From Candidatus Bathyarchaeota archaeon (GTDB taxonomy: Archaea > Thermoproteota > Bathyarchaeia > TCS64), in the NCBI GenBank assembly GCA_018652685.1, contig JABIBQ010000050.1, positions 1-56,248 on the forward strand: a DNA stretch of 56,248 nucleotides, written 5' to 3'. Each line of letters starts with the position of its first letter. Positions within the stretch are counted from its first letter, which is position 1. A program made the translations under genes and the position numbers. Of the stretch, positions 1 to 7,918 are shown one piece after another. Under the pieces are notes generated by a model. It saw nothing but the letters and a program-made list of their open reading frames with translations, ran no database searches and was not told where the DNA came from.

Positions 1-1
1 G

Positions 2-391
2 GCCGAGGCCGGCCTAACCGACCTCGACGAGGAGCCGGAGGTCATTGGGGAGCCAATCAATGCCTTCACTTACAGGTTCGAGAGGGCACCCACCGGCCTC
101 AATTTCGCCGAGGGCGTCACTGTCATAACCAAAGGGGCGTGCAGTGCGTGCCACGGCACCATCCACAGCGTCTTTTACGACCTTGAGCAGAAGGATCTGA
201 TGGGCGGGATCAAAGACCTGACCATCGTCGTGGGGAAACACGCTGAGGTGCCCGAGAGGTTACTCAACCGGCCCGTCATCCTTGGTATCTGCCAGGAGAG
301 GAACAGGGGCAAGGGGTGCTACGCCCAGGGCTGCCCTCCCAACAACAGCCTCCTCGTGGCGGCAATCAACGAGGCGTGCGGCCTGGAATAA
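2..391 (+). CDS. C-terminal part of a DUF362-like protein (5' end outside window)
   Basis: The frame is open from base 2 to the TAA at 389-391, giving 129 residues with no start in the window. It contains a CSACHGT cluster and a late GKGCYAQGCPPN stretch. This layout (a Cys-x-x-Cys followed near the end by a Cys-Pro-Pro motif) recalls the C-terminal half of DUF362-type, iron-sulphur-associated archaeal proteins. The family call rests on recalled motif resemblance only, and no function is implied. A T-run just after the stop may end the transcript. Confidence 0.5.
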   Translation, partial: AEAGLTDLDEEPEVIGEPINAFTYRFERAPTGLNFAEGVTVITKGACSACHGTIHSVFYDLEQKDLMGGIKDLTIVVGKHAEVPERLLNRPVILGICQERNRGKGCYAQGCPPNNSLLVAAINEACGLE

Positions 392-881
392 ATTTTTTTC
401 CCGTATAGTAGGTTACCTACTATTCGATCAAAATATTATTTTGGCGAAATACCCACTCACGTGAACAAGATTAGAGGAGGATACCCTTCTACCCACCTGC
501 GCGTGTGCGGATGACCCTTCAAAAACAAGCATATTTGGCCAAATTGGCTCCCGGCACGCGCGGGGGAGATTCGTAGCGATCATGAAGCCGCCTCCGTGCA
601 CTCTTAACCTGCATTTTATTATGCCAGAAATAAAGAAAAGGCTTATATTCGTGAAAAAAGGGGTCCGCAATTCATTTATATATAAAAAACGCCTGAAATC
701 TGGATAATAGGTATCGATTAATCCCATTATATACTAGCAATTACGGCATTCGATATAGAAACTATAGTAAGTATAACCGAATGCTATATATACGTGATTG
801 TAGCTGTATCGCTACCCTTCACGCGGAAACCTATTCCAAAAGGAATGAGCTGATTCCCGTGACTCACAAACGGTGAAATAA
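392..881. promoter_or_regulatory. Long AT-rich intergenic region upstream of TFB
   Basis: This 490-bp stretch has no convincing gene. It opens with a T-run (after 391) and then a perfect 9-bp inverted repeat with a one-base centre at 405-423 (ATAGTAGGT / ACCTACTAT). Two strong TATA-like boxes lie at about 676-687 and 784-793. A 7-bp inverted repeat (GCATTCG at 746-752, CGAATGC at 778-784) frames sequence just before the second box. Taken together this looks like a regulated promoter with a leader of about 70-100 nt for the TFB gene. Tiny frames such as a 28-codon one near 619 exist but have nothing to support them. Confidence 0.5.
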
Positions 882-1808
882 ATGCAAAGAACATCAAAAT
901 TAGAGTCCAACACCGACACGTGTCCCGAATGCGGGAGCAAGTCGATTATTATCGACGGCAAGTCTGGTGAGCGAATATGTGGAACTTGTGGCCTTGTAAT
1001 GGCCGACAGCATGATCAATGAAGGCCCCGAATGGCGGGCATTCAGCCAGGATGAACGTGAGTCACGCAGCCGTGTAGGTATGCCACTAAGCTTTAGCGTT
1101 CATGACAAGGGACTCAGCACGATGATAGGTCAGGTGGGCAAGGACGCCTTTGGCAGGACCATCCCCACGAAGACCATGTTCCAGATGCTTAGGCTCAAGA
1201 AATGGCACATCAGGTCAAGCTACCAGAGCAGCGTGGACAGGAACCTGAGTCACGCCATGACAGAGCTCAGCAGGCTAACGGACAAGTTACACATCCCTAA
1301 GTCCGTAAAAGAGAGGGCAGCTGTCATCTACAGGAAGGCCCTTGAGAAGGGACTTGTACGGGGCAGGAGCATCAGCGCCATCGCGGCAGCAAGCCTATAC
1401 GCGGCTTGCAGGGTAACAGGTACCCCAAGGACCCTGCGTGAGCTAAGTGAGCACAGCACAATCGAGAAGAAGGACCTTGCAAGGTGCTACAGACTACTCC
1501 TCAGGGAACTGAAGATGAGTATGCCGATCCCCAAGGCACAGTATCGTGTCCCAAAGATCGCGGCAAAGGTCGATATCAGCGAGAACACACAGCAGGCGGC
1601 AGTAAACATTCTCAGAAAGGCGGAGGAGCTTAAGACAACTGCAGGCAAGGACCCGATGGGCTTGGCAGCAGCGGCGCTCTACATCGCGTGCGTGATGAAC
1701 GACGAGAAGCGGACACAGAAGATGATCGCGGACGCAGCGGGTGTAACCGAGGTCACCATCAGGAACCGCTACAAGGGCCTCAAGGAAGCCCTCAAGCTAG
1801 AGCTCTAA
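882..1808 (+). CDS. tfb: Transcription initiation factor B (TFB)
   Basis: Archaeal TFIIB homologue, which recruits RNA polymerase to the TBP-TATA complex. The 308 residues have the full family layout: an N-terminal zinc ribbon with C14, C17, C33 and C36, a B-reader stretch around GPEWRAF (about 48-54), a linker, and two cyclin-like repeats (about 115-205 and 210-305). In the second repeat the TVTEVTIRNRY-like helix-turn-helix that contacts the BRE is present (GVTEVTIRNRYK near the C-terminus). The length is normal for the family. It has its own long regulated-looking leader, unlike the compact promoters of its neighbours. Many archaea carry several TFBs, and whether this is the main one cannot be told from the window. 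Confidence 0.97.
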   Translation: MQRTSKLESNTDTCPECGSKSIIIDGKSGERICGTCGLVMADSMINEGPEWRAFSQDERESRSRVGMPLSFSVHDKGLSTMIGQVGKDAFGRTIPTKTMFQMLRLKKWHIRSSYQSSVDRNLSHAMTELSRLTDKLHIPKSVKERAAVIYRKALEKGLVRGRSISAIAAASLYAACRVTGTPRTLRELSEHSTIEKKDLARCYRLLLRELKMSMPIPKAQYRVPKIAAKVDISENTQQAAVNILRKAEELKTTAGKDPMGLAAAALYIACVMNDEKRTQKMIADAAGVTEVTIRNRYKGLKEALKLEL

Positions 1809-1857
1809 CTCGTCCAACTCTTTTAATATCGTATCAATAATTTTCTGGGCAACAGTG

Positions 1858-2880
1858 ATGCCCATGTCTGAGCCAATCAAGTATCTGACTGAGGAAAATT
1901 ACGCACCTTACTGGCTTCAGCCAGATGTTACAGAGAAGACAATCAAATCAGTGCAGTCCAAGAAGGACTATCTCATTGATCTTGGTAGAAAGATCTCAGG
2001 TCACGAGCGTTTCTACATGGTTGGGAGCGGGGGCAGTTATAGCGTCCAGTTCCCCCTGCGCTACATCGCGGAGAAGTACACCAAGATCCCTGTGTTAAAC
2101 TTCAGCTCATTGGATTTCTTGGAGAGGAAGCCGATAGCAGTTGACGAGAAGGCCGCAGGAGTCTTCATCAGCCAGTCGGGGAAGACGGCAGAGGTCTTGG
2201 AGGCCATGAGGTGGTTCAAGGGGCAAGGAGGGGCGACGGTGGGCCTGACCCAGAAAACGGAGTCCCTAATCAACGATGAGGTCGATCATCCGTACGGCTG
2301 GGACGCTCCGGGTGTGACCTTCGGCAAGCTGGCCAGCATGTACTACATTTTCGGTTCTATCTGCAGGGAGAAGGGCTATGTAATAGGCGATGAGATGATC
2401 GCGACCATCGATAACCTCCTAGACAAACTGTTGCCCATGATCCAATTGGCCAAGAAGAGGGCGAAAAAGCAGGGCCTAGCCATGAAGGAACAGACTGAGA
2501 TGTTCGTCCTGGGTGGCGGGATAAACTATGGTCTCACGTACCAGTTCGCCGTCTGCACCCTGATGGAGATGTGCTGGGTACACGCGACGCACATAAACTA
2601 CAGCGAGTTCGGGCACGGTTCGATAGAGGTCTTCACCCCAGGGTCTGCTGCGCTTTTCCTTAGAGGAGCCGTGGAATACCCGGTAAGTGAGAAGATACTT
2701 GAATGGGCTAAAGGAAACGGTGTCGAGTGCATCGAGTTCGGTGGTCTAGCCAATGACCCGAGTAACCTGGAAACGCCTTTCACGCTATTCATCGAGCTTG
2801 AATGGTTTAGCTACTACCTGAGCCTGGCCAAGAACAGGGACATGAACGCCTGGCGGTACTACCACCTGTACAAGTTCTAA
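1858..2880 (+). CDS. frlB: SIS-domain sugar isomerase, FrlB-like fructosamine-6-phosphate deglycase
   Basis: About 340 residues with two SIS folds. The first has a GSGGSYSVQ sugar-phosphate loop (about 56-64) and an ISQSGKTAE loop. The second carries the NYSEFGHGSIE stretch (about 247-257), matching the ESGEFRHGPLE segment of E. coli FrlB that holds the catalytic acid and histidine. The C-terminus (ELEWFSYYLSL then RRYYH-like) also follows FrlB rather than GlmS. FrlB splits fructoselysine 6-phosphate into lysine and glucose 6-phosphate. The neighbouring FrlD-like kinase, whose 3' end overlaps this gene by 4 bp on the other strand, supports the assignment. GTG 1855 or ATG 1864 are alternative starts. 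The exact Amadori substrate is unknown. Confidence 0.75.
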   Translation: MPMSEPIKYLTEENYAPYWLQPDVTEKTIKSVQSKKDYLIDLGRKISGHERFYMVGSGGSYSVQFPLRYIAEKYTKIPVLNFSSLDFLERKPIAVDEKAAGVFISQSGKTAEVLEAMRWFKGQGGATVGLTQKTESLINDEVDHPYGWDAPGVTFGKLASMYYIFGSICREKGYVIGDEMIATIDNLLDKLLPMIQLAKKRAKKQGLAMKEQTEMFVLGGGINYGLTYQFAVCTLMEMCWVHATHINYSEFGHGSIEVFTPGSAALFLRGAVEYPVSEKILEWAKGNGVECIEFGGLANDPSNLETPFTLFIELEWFSYYLSLAKNRDMNAWRYYHLYKF

Positions 2881-3668
2881 TCCGGTCCGCCCCAGGCTCC
2901 CAATCTCTTGCAGATATCTCTTGCCGCGATGTGCCCGGTGGCTATTGAATCTTGAATCGTTTTTCCTTTGAGCCTCGATACCAAGAAGGCCGCGATGTAT
3001 GCGTCCCCGGCCCCCAGCGTGTCAACCACATCGACTGGCAGTGCCTCTCCCCTGAAGATCTGCGCCCCATCGTAGGCTATTGACCCGTGCTCACCAAGGG
3101 TCATTACAACGACCCCGCGGGTTCTATTCTTGAGTTCCTTTACCTTCTCGACGGGGTCAGCATCCTCCCTGATGAGGTGACCCCCCGAGAAGAAGCTGTA
3201 GTCAAGGTATCGCATGATCCCAGTTCTTTCGTCGTCTAGCTTGGAGCTGAAATCACAGCTCAAAACAGATCCTTTTATCGATGGAACGTGTTCCCTGCCA
3301 AACCCCCAGACGACGAAGTGAACGAGATCGAACTCTTGTGGAATTGTTTCTAAGAGTAGAACCGCGTTTTTCTGCACGCCCTCGGAATAGTCATCGAAAA
3401 CCCGGTCACCGTCGCGAATGAGTATCCTCGTGACGGCGTTCTCACCTTCTTTGACGATTATCTTGTCGGTTGCGAGTCCCTGCTTCTTTATCTCATCAAG
3501 CAGATATTCCCCGTTCTCGTCTGTGCCAACAACCCCTAGGTAGTCCGCCTCAACGCCCGGGTATCTTGACGCATAGATGGCGATGTTAAGTGCGTTCCCG
3601 CCTGGGTATTTTTTCCCAAGCTCCGCGTAGTCGTCTATGCAGTTATCACCTACACCTAACACCTTCAA
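2877..3668 (-). CDS. frlD: PfkB-family kinase, FrlD-like fructoselysine 6-kinase
   Basis: 263 residues, the same length class as E. coli FrlD (261). The match runs along the protein: VGDNCIDDY near the start, the YPGGNALNIAIYA substrate loop, RVFDDYSEGV, TLGEHGSIAYDGAQ, and the PfkB signature DTLGAGDAYIAAF with the catalytic Asp of GAGD. FrlD phosphorylates fructoselysine at C6, making the substrate of FrlB. The gene is convergent with the FrlB-like gene (4-bp overlap of the 3' ends), so the two are not co-transcribed although they probably act in sequence. The predicted kinase is soluble. No dedicated amino-sugar transporter sits beside it. Confidence 0.75.
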   Translation of the reverse strand: MKVLGVGDNCIDDYAELGKKYPGGNALNIAIYASRYPGVEADYLGVVGTDENGEYLLDEIKKQGLATDKIIVKEGENAVTRILIRDGDRVFDDYSEGVQKNAVLLLETIPQEFDLVHFVVWGFGREHVPSIKGSVLSCDFSSKLDDERTGIMRYLDYSFFSGGHLIREDADPVEKVKELKNRTRGVVVMTLGEHGSIAYDGAQIFRGEALPVDVVDTLGAGDAYIAAFLVSRLKGKTIQDSIATGHIAARDICKRLGAWGGPD

Positions 3669-3720
3669 TAATATCCCTCAGGTTTATCTAAGGATCTCTC
3701 ACCTGCTTAATAGATTCGTT

Positions 3721-4269
3721 ATGGAGCTAAGTGAGGCGATAAAGGGACGCAGGAGCATCAGGAAGTTCAAACCTGACTCTGTGGCGAAGGAACTGCTTGT
3801 CGACATTCTTGAGGCGGGTAACTGGGCGCCAAGCGCCAAGAACGGCCACCAGTGGAGGTTCACGGTTCTTACTCGGAAGGCGAAGGATGATTATAACTCG
3901 ATGTTTAGGGATACATTGGACGGTTTCATCAAGAAACACGGGAGGAACGAGGCGGGGTCAGCCCCCGGGACTCTTGCGATCATGGAGGAGGCTCCTGTTT
4001 TGGTGATCGTCTGGAACACAAACGAATATGGTTGGCCGAGTGAGGAGCACAGTGTAGCCGCCGCAATGCAGAACATTTGCCTGCGGGCATATGATCTCGG
4101 TTTAGGCAGCCTCTGGATAGGTGACGTGTTCTACGCGTATCCAGAGACCATTGAGTACTTTGGGAAAAACTGGAAGCTGTCAGGAGCTATCTCTATTGGG
4201 TATCCGGACACTGTGGGAAAGGTCCCTAAGAAGAAATCCCTTGACGAGGTCGCCGAGTTCATCGAATAA
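3721..4269 (+). CDS. Nitroreductase family protein (copy 1)
   Basis: 182 residues of the FMN-dependent nitroreductase fold. It starts MELSEAIKGRRSIRKF, the typical FMN-phosphate-binding opening (RRSIRKF), then has NWAPSAKNGHQWRF (about 37-50). Near the end comes LGLGSLWIGDV, the C-terminal FMN-binding stretch, then IGYP. The start at 3721 was chosen because family members begin at this motif; an upstream in-frame ATG at 3637 would overlap the divergent kinase. Members reduce flavins, quinones, nitro compounds or halogenated substrates with NAD(P)H, and the substrate here cannot be told. It is followed after 37 bp by a paralogue in the same direction. Confidence 0.88.
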   Translation: MELSEAIKGRRSIRKFKPDSVAKELLVDILEAGNWAPSAKNGHQWRFTVLTRKAKDDYNSMFRDTLDGFIKKHGRNEAGSAPGTLAIMEEAPVLVIVWNTNEYGWPSEEHSVAAAMQNICLRAYDLGLGSLWIGDVFYAYPETIEYFGKNWKLSGAISIGYPDTVGKVPKKKSLDEVAEFIE

Positions 4270-4306
4270 CATATATCTGACCACCTATCCCTCTTGCCCG
4301 ATTATA

Positions 4307-4864
4307 TTGGAACTTGATAGGGCAATAATGGAGAGGCGCAGCTGCCGCAGCTATGATAAGGAGCAGAAGATTACGGAGGAGCAGATCAGGGAGATCCTCG
4401 ATTACTCTATCTGGGCACCCAGCGGCACAAACAGCCAACCTTGGCGTTTCACCGTTCTGACAGGTGATCCAATGACAGAGTTCATCAATGTCATGCGTGA
4501 CCAGATCGAGGCGAAGAAGGATGATTTCACGGAGCGGTCACTGGGTATCTTCAAGTGGAGCGCTTTGAGCCTCGAGAAGGGCTCGGCCATTGTTGTTGTC
4601 TGGGACAAGAACAAGACATGGACAAGCCCACAGAGCATCGGTGCCTGCATCCAGACCATGATGCTCAAGGCTCACGGTATAGGGCTAGGCTCCCTCTGGG
4701 TTGCAGCGGTCCGCGTAGCGGCTAACGAGTACAAGAAGATGTACGGCAAGGAGGAGATGGATCTCATCGCCGCCGTTGGGCTGGGGTATCCTTCCTCCAA
4801 GATGGCGGGTAAGGCGGGGCCACCGAGACTCCCCGTTGACGATGTTGCGGAGTTCCGCTCATAG
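4307..4864 (+). CDS. Nitroreductase family protein (copy 2)
   Basis: About 185 residues, clearly paralogous to the preceding gene: LELDRAIMERRSCRSYD at the start, SIWAPSGTNSQPWRF, and GIGLGSLWVAAV near the end. The TTG at 4307 gives an N-terminus that aligns with copy 1 (MELSEAIKGRRS), so it is preferred. An ATG at 4328 would remove half of the first helix. The 37-bp gap to copy 1 suggests one transcript. Two non-identical copies in tandem suggest an old duplication and perhaps a heterodimer or split substrate range; that is inference. Confidence 0.85.
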   Translation: MELDRAIMERRSCRSYDKEQKITEEQIREILDYSIWAPSGTNSQPWRFTVLTGDPMTEFINVMRDQIEAKKDDFTERSLGIFKWSALSLEKGSAIVVVWDKNKTWTSPQSIGACIQTMMLKAHGIGLGSLWVAAVRVAANEYKKMYGKEEMDLIAAVGLGYPSSKMAGKAGPPRLPVDDVAEFRS

Positions 4865-4882
4865 TTTTCTGGCACTTTGGGA

Positions 4883-5224
4883 CTAGATACCTGCTTCCAG
4901 TTTTGATGCCTCGTAGCTTTTCTTGATAAAGGGCAGGATTGAGGACACTTCATCGGGCTCCAGCTCCAGGTGAGCCCATTTCTTTATCGTTTTGTGGGCC
5001 TCAAATGGTTTCCAGTCGTGAACGCCTGATAGAGCCTCCTTTGACTCGTCGTCGAGCTTGGTTATCACGGCACCCTTGGTGACGACGAGGGCGAACATCT
5101 TTCTACCAACCAAATAACAGGGGCATCCCATCATCTTCCGCTCCTCGACTCCCTCCCATGAGAGAATTTCCTTGTCAAGAGCGGCCTTGAGGTCAACCGC
5201 CTCCTCCCCGATATAGTATTTCAT
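4883..5224 (-). CDS. TfoX/Sxy N-terminal-domain-like protein
   Basis: 113 residues with the pattern of the small TfoX N-terminal domain: a MMGCPCYLVGRKMFALV core (about 31-47), then a strand with TKLDDESKEAL and a KKWAHLEL segment. Stand-alone copies of this domain are widespread in archaea and bacteria and have no settled function; they need not be competence regulators. The gene is single, convergent with the second nitroreductase, with an 18-bp gap. Confidence 0.6.
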   Translation of the reverse strand: MKYYIGEEAVDLKAALDKEILSWEGVEERKMMGCPCYLVGRKMFALVVTKGAVITKLDDESKEALSGVHDWKPFEAHKTIKKWAHLELEPDEVSSILPFIKKSYEASKLEAGI

Positions 5225-5288
5225 AGAATCAGTTTGGAAGGAAGGTTATTTAATGTCGTGAAATAGAAGCTGGTGAAAAAAACTGTCA

Positions 5289-5624
5289 CTAAATGACGAA
5301 CTTGTTGGGCTCTTCCTCGCGCTGCTTGCCCAGCCCTTTCTGGAGTCCGCTGTCCGTGATCTCCTGGTCGTACTCCACGAACTTTGTGACCATGTCTATG
5401 AGCTGGTCGCTCATCTCAAGCATCTCCTCCTGTGTGAACTGGCTCATGACCTCAGGGCTGTTGACCCACTGCATCCAGCCTCCAAGGCTCTGGCTGAGGG
5501 CTCCGAAGCTAAACCGCATGTTTTTGACCAGGTCTAGCCTGTCCAGGTCTCTCTGGCTCTTCAGGTTTTCAAGCTGTTCAAGTGTCTTCTGAAGTCGGTC
5601 GTTCCAGCTTACATTCATTTTCAA
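5289..5624 (-). CDS. DUF2153-like archaeal protein
   Basis: 111 residues, mostly helical and charged. It has a central FSFGALSQSLGGWMQWVNSPEVMS stretch (only partly hydrophobic, about 38-61) and a following acidic helix. The DRLDLVKNMRF...GWMQWV...F pattern resembles the archaeal DUF2153 family, whose function is not known. No catalytic residues or membrane segments are evident. It is transcribed alone, away from the tRNA gene. Confidence 0.6.
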   Translation of the reverse strand: MKMNVSWNDRLQKTLEQLENLKSQRDLDRLDLVKNMRFSFGALSQSLGGWMQWVNSPEVMSQFTQEEMLEMSDQLIDMVTKFVEYDQEITDSGLQKGLGKQREEEPNKFVI

Positions 5625-5709
5625 TCTCGGTATCTTGTATTTGGCTCGTAATAAGCTGTGTGGATTATGTGATCATTTAAATTCGGGGTAGGCTGGTTTA
5701 TGGTTGGTT

Positions 5710-5796
5710 GCCGGGGTCGCTTAGCCTGGTAGAGCGCCAGCCTGGAAAGCTGGTGTCCGTGAGGACTCAAGGGTTCGAATCCCTTTCCCGGCGCCA
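5710..5796 (+). tRNA. tRNA-Ser (anticodon GGA)
   Basis: A full cloverleaf folds by eye. The acceptor stem GCCGGGG pairs with TCCCGGC (one G-T pair). The D arm includes AGCCTGGTAGAGCG. The anticodon stem CCAGC/GCTGG closes the loop CTGGAAA with anticodon GGA. A long variable arm (TGTCC...GGAC type) is present, as expected for serine. The T stem AAGGG/CCCTT closes TTCGAAT. Discriminator G is at 5793 and CCA is encoded at 5794-5796. It reads UCC and UCU codons. No intron is seen. An AT-rich TATA-like stretch lies about 30 bp upstream. Confidence 0.97.
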
Positions 5797-6051
5797 CTTT
5801 TATGGTACCTACAGGTTGTTATTCTGGGTTTTGTTCAGGGGCAATTTGGGACGAAACGCCAACGGGGAATCCTTTGGTCCTACCACGGATACACACGCAA
5901 AAAATATTTTTTTCCGGGCTCATAGGCTTGGTATCAGTGGTCCCAAATTCTGGGAAATAAATAATTAGGGGGAACGATTGGGACGGGGTGGCATCGTTGC
6001 TCACTCGATTCCGTTAATAGTGTAGATGGGGAAAATAGTCCAGTGTTTTAG

Positions 6052-6684
6052 ATGGTAAAGATACTGGAAGGAGTTTACGGAATCGACCACAGCGCGGACA
6101 AGAACCACAGCCTGGAGAGCTGGATACTTGATTGCGAGAAGACAATTCTAATTGACGGCGGCATGACGGGAGAGCATGTCAAGGGGATAGGAAGGGAGCT
6201 GGAGTCCATCGGTAAGGGTTGGAAGGACGTTGACCTCATCCTCGTCACCCATAAGCACCCGGATCATATCAACAACCTCCCAGAGCTTGTTGAGCTGACA
6301 GGTGCCCCCATAAAGGCACAGAAATTTGAGGCCCCACTGATTGAGGTGGCCCAGGGCGTGAAGGTCGAGGGCTTGGAGGACCACGAGGTGCTGCCCTATT
6401 GCGGTGGGATTGAGGTAATCCATGTCCCAGGTCACAGCGAAGGGAACAGCTGCTTCTACCTGAGGAATCAAAAGCTGATCATAGCGGGGGACACGATCCG
6501 CGCCGATGTGCCGGGAGTGATTACCCCGCCACCGGAGAGGTACTGCCTTGATGTGGAAGAGGCGACGCGGGAGATTAGGCGGCTTCTTGATTACGATTTT
6601 GACCACCTCATCTACTCCCACGGCGTGGACACCATGGAAGGAGCCAAGAAGAAGGTCAGGGAACTGGTCAAGAAGACCAGCTAG
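6052..6684 (+). CDS. MBL-fold metal-dependent hydrolase
   Basis: 210 residues of metallo-beta-lactamase fold. The metal motif THKHPDH has H67, H69, D71 and H72. Further ligands are the His of VPGHSEGN, the Asp of IAGDTI and the His of IYSHG near the C-terminus. The family covers glyoxalase II-like hydrolases, lactonases, nucleases and others. No feature here points to a particular substrate, and the short length without an added domain argues against the RNase J/CPSF branch. About 250 bp of AT-rich sequence with no recognisable gene separates it from the tRNA. Confidence 0.88.
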   Translation: MVKILEGVYGIDHSADKNHSLESWILDCEKTILIDGGMTGEHVKGIGRELESIGKGWKDVDLILVTHKHPDHINNLPELVELTGAPIKAQKFEAPLIEVAQGVKVEGLEDHEVLPYCGGIEVIHVPGHSEGNSCFYLRNQKLIIAGDTIRADVPGVITPPPERYCLDVEEATREIRRLLDYDFDHLIYSHGVDTMEGAKKKVRELVKKTS

Positions 6685-6726
6685 CAGCGAAGGAGATAAC
6701 TATCCTTCAAGCCCCTTCTCTCCTCT

Positions 6727-7902
6727 ATGATGCCCAGGCCCAAGTGGTGGAGCTACAACTACACCGTTTTACTGATCACTTGGATGGGTTGGATCAGCAT
6801 ATACTTGGCCCGCTCTGTCTTGCCGCCTGTCCTACCGGTACTAACCGTGGAGATGGGACTGACGCACGCCCAGAGCGGGCTACTTGAGACTGCGTACCTC
6901 ATTGGTTACATTATCAGCAAGGTCCCTGCGGGAGGGCTTAGCAGGCGTTTCGGTGCAAAGAGGGTGCTGGCTGGCAGTATGGTCGGCTACGGCGCGTCAA
7001 CACTTCTCATAAGCTCCGCCCAGGGCTACACCCACGTGTTCATCCTCAGGTTCCTTGTGGGCCTCTTCCAGGGGGTCCACCTGCCAGTAGCCAATGCCCT
7101 GCTCAGCGACCGCTTCGGCTCCAAGCAGGGCAGGGCGATAGGGTTCAACGAGTCAGGTGCGAACGTTGGAAACACGCTAGCGTTCCCGGTCGCGGTCAGC
7201 ATCCTGTCAACCTGGGGCTGGAGAGTGGCATTCATCGCGTTATCAATACCCGCATTCATCCTGGCAGCCGTGACCTTGGTCCTGATGAAGCCGGAGGAGG
7301 AAAGCGTTGATGATGCGGAGACATCAGACGGAAATCTGAGGGAGTACACACGCGTCCTGATCCCACTTGCCCTGAGCCACGCCACTTACAACCTTGTCCT
7401 GCGGACAACGTTCACGTTCATGCCGTCATTCCTCGTCGAGTTCAGGGACATGACGGTGGCATCAGCGGGATACCTCGCCATGGTACTGCCTTTCGCGGGG
7501 ATATTCGCCAAGATGGGAAGTGGCTTCATCCTTGAGCGGATTGGGCCAAAGGCGTCCATCTCGGGGGCATCTGCGTTGAGTTCCGTATTTCTCGCGGGGC
7601 TGGTGATGGGCCCCGGTGGGTATTGGGTCGGGTTGAACCTAATCATCCTCGGCCTGGCCCTGTACAGCTATTCACCGATAATATACTCCTCAACAACCGG
7701 ATCGCTGCCATCCAACCTGAAACCCGTTGGGCTGGGAGTTGTCACCATGTTCGGCAACCTCGTCGGGGCTGTATCGACCTCGGTCGTAGGAGCCTTGATC
7801 GATTCAAGCGGCTACAGACTCGCGTTCTTAGTAATCGCGGGAGTAACAGTGGCCAGCTCAGCCCTGGTTAACTTGTCATTTCCTAAGATAGAAATACGGT
7901 AA
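6727..7902 (+). CDS. Major facilitator superfamily transporter
   Basis: 391 residues with about 12 hydrophobic segments. The loop between segments 2 and 3 carries SRRFGAKRVLAGS, the MFS motif A region (G-x-x-x-D/R-R-x-G-x-R/K type), and a charged central loop (EEESVDDAETSDG) divides the halves. The N-terminal WMGWISIYLARSVLPPVLPVL resembles the nitrate/anion or oxalate-type MFS opening, but the substrate cannot be assigned. It sits 16 bp before an ABC transporter operon in the same direction, so one transcript is possible. Confidence 0.85.
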   Translation: MMPRPKWWSYNYTVLLITWMGWISIYLARSVLPPVLPVLTVEMGLTHAQSGLLETAYLIGYIISKVPAGGLSRRFGAKRVLAGSMVGYGASTLLISSAQGYTHVFILRFLVGLFQGVHLPVANALLSDRFGSKQGRAIGFNESGANVGNTLAFPVAVSILSTWGWRVAFIALSIPAFILAAVTLVLMKPEEESVDDAETSDGNLREYTRVLIPLALSHATYNLVLRTTFTFMPSFLVEFRDMTVASAGYLAMVLPFAGIFAKMGSGFILERIGPKASISGASALSSVFLAGLVMGPGGYWVGLNLIILGLALYSYSPIIYSSTTGSLPSNLKPVGLGVVTMFGNLVGAVSTSVVGALIDSSGYRLAFLVIAGVTVASSALVNLSFPKIEIR

Positions 7903-7918
7903 TCATGGCTATTGGTAT

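Noticed and set aside
5797-6051. A gene in the 255 bp after the tRNA
   Set aside because: The open frames have unusual composition, overlap the tRNA, and lack any protein-like pattern; only AT-rich promoter-like sequence is seen.
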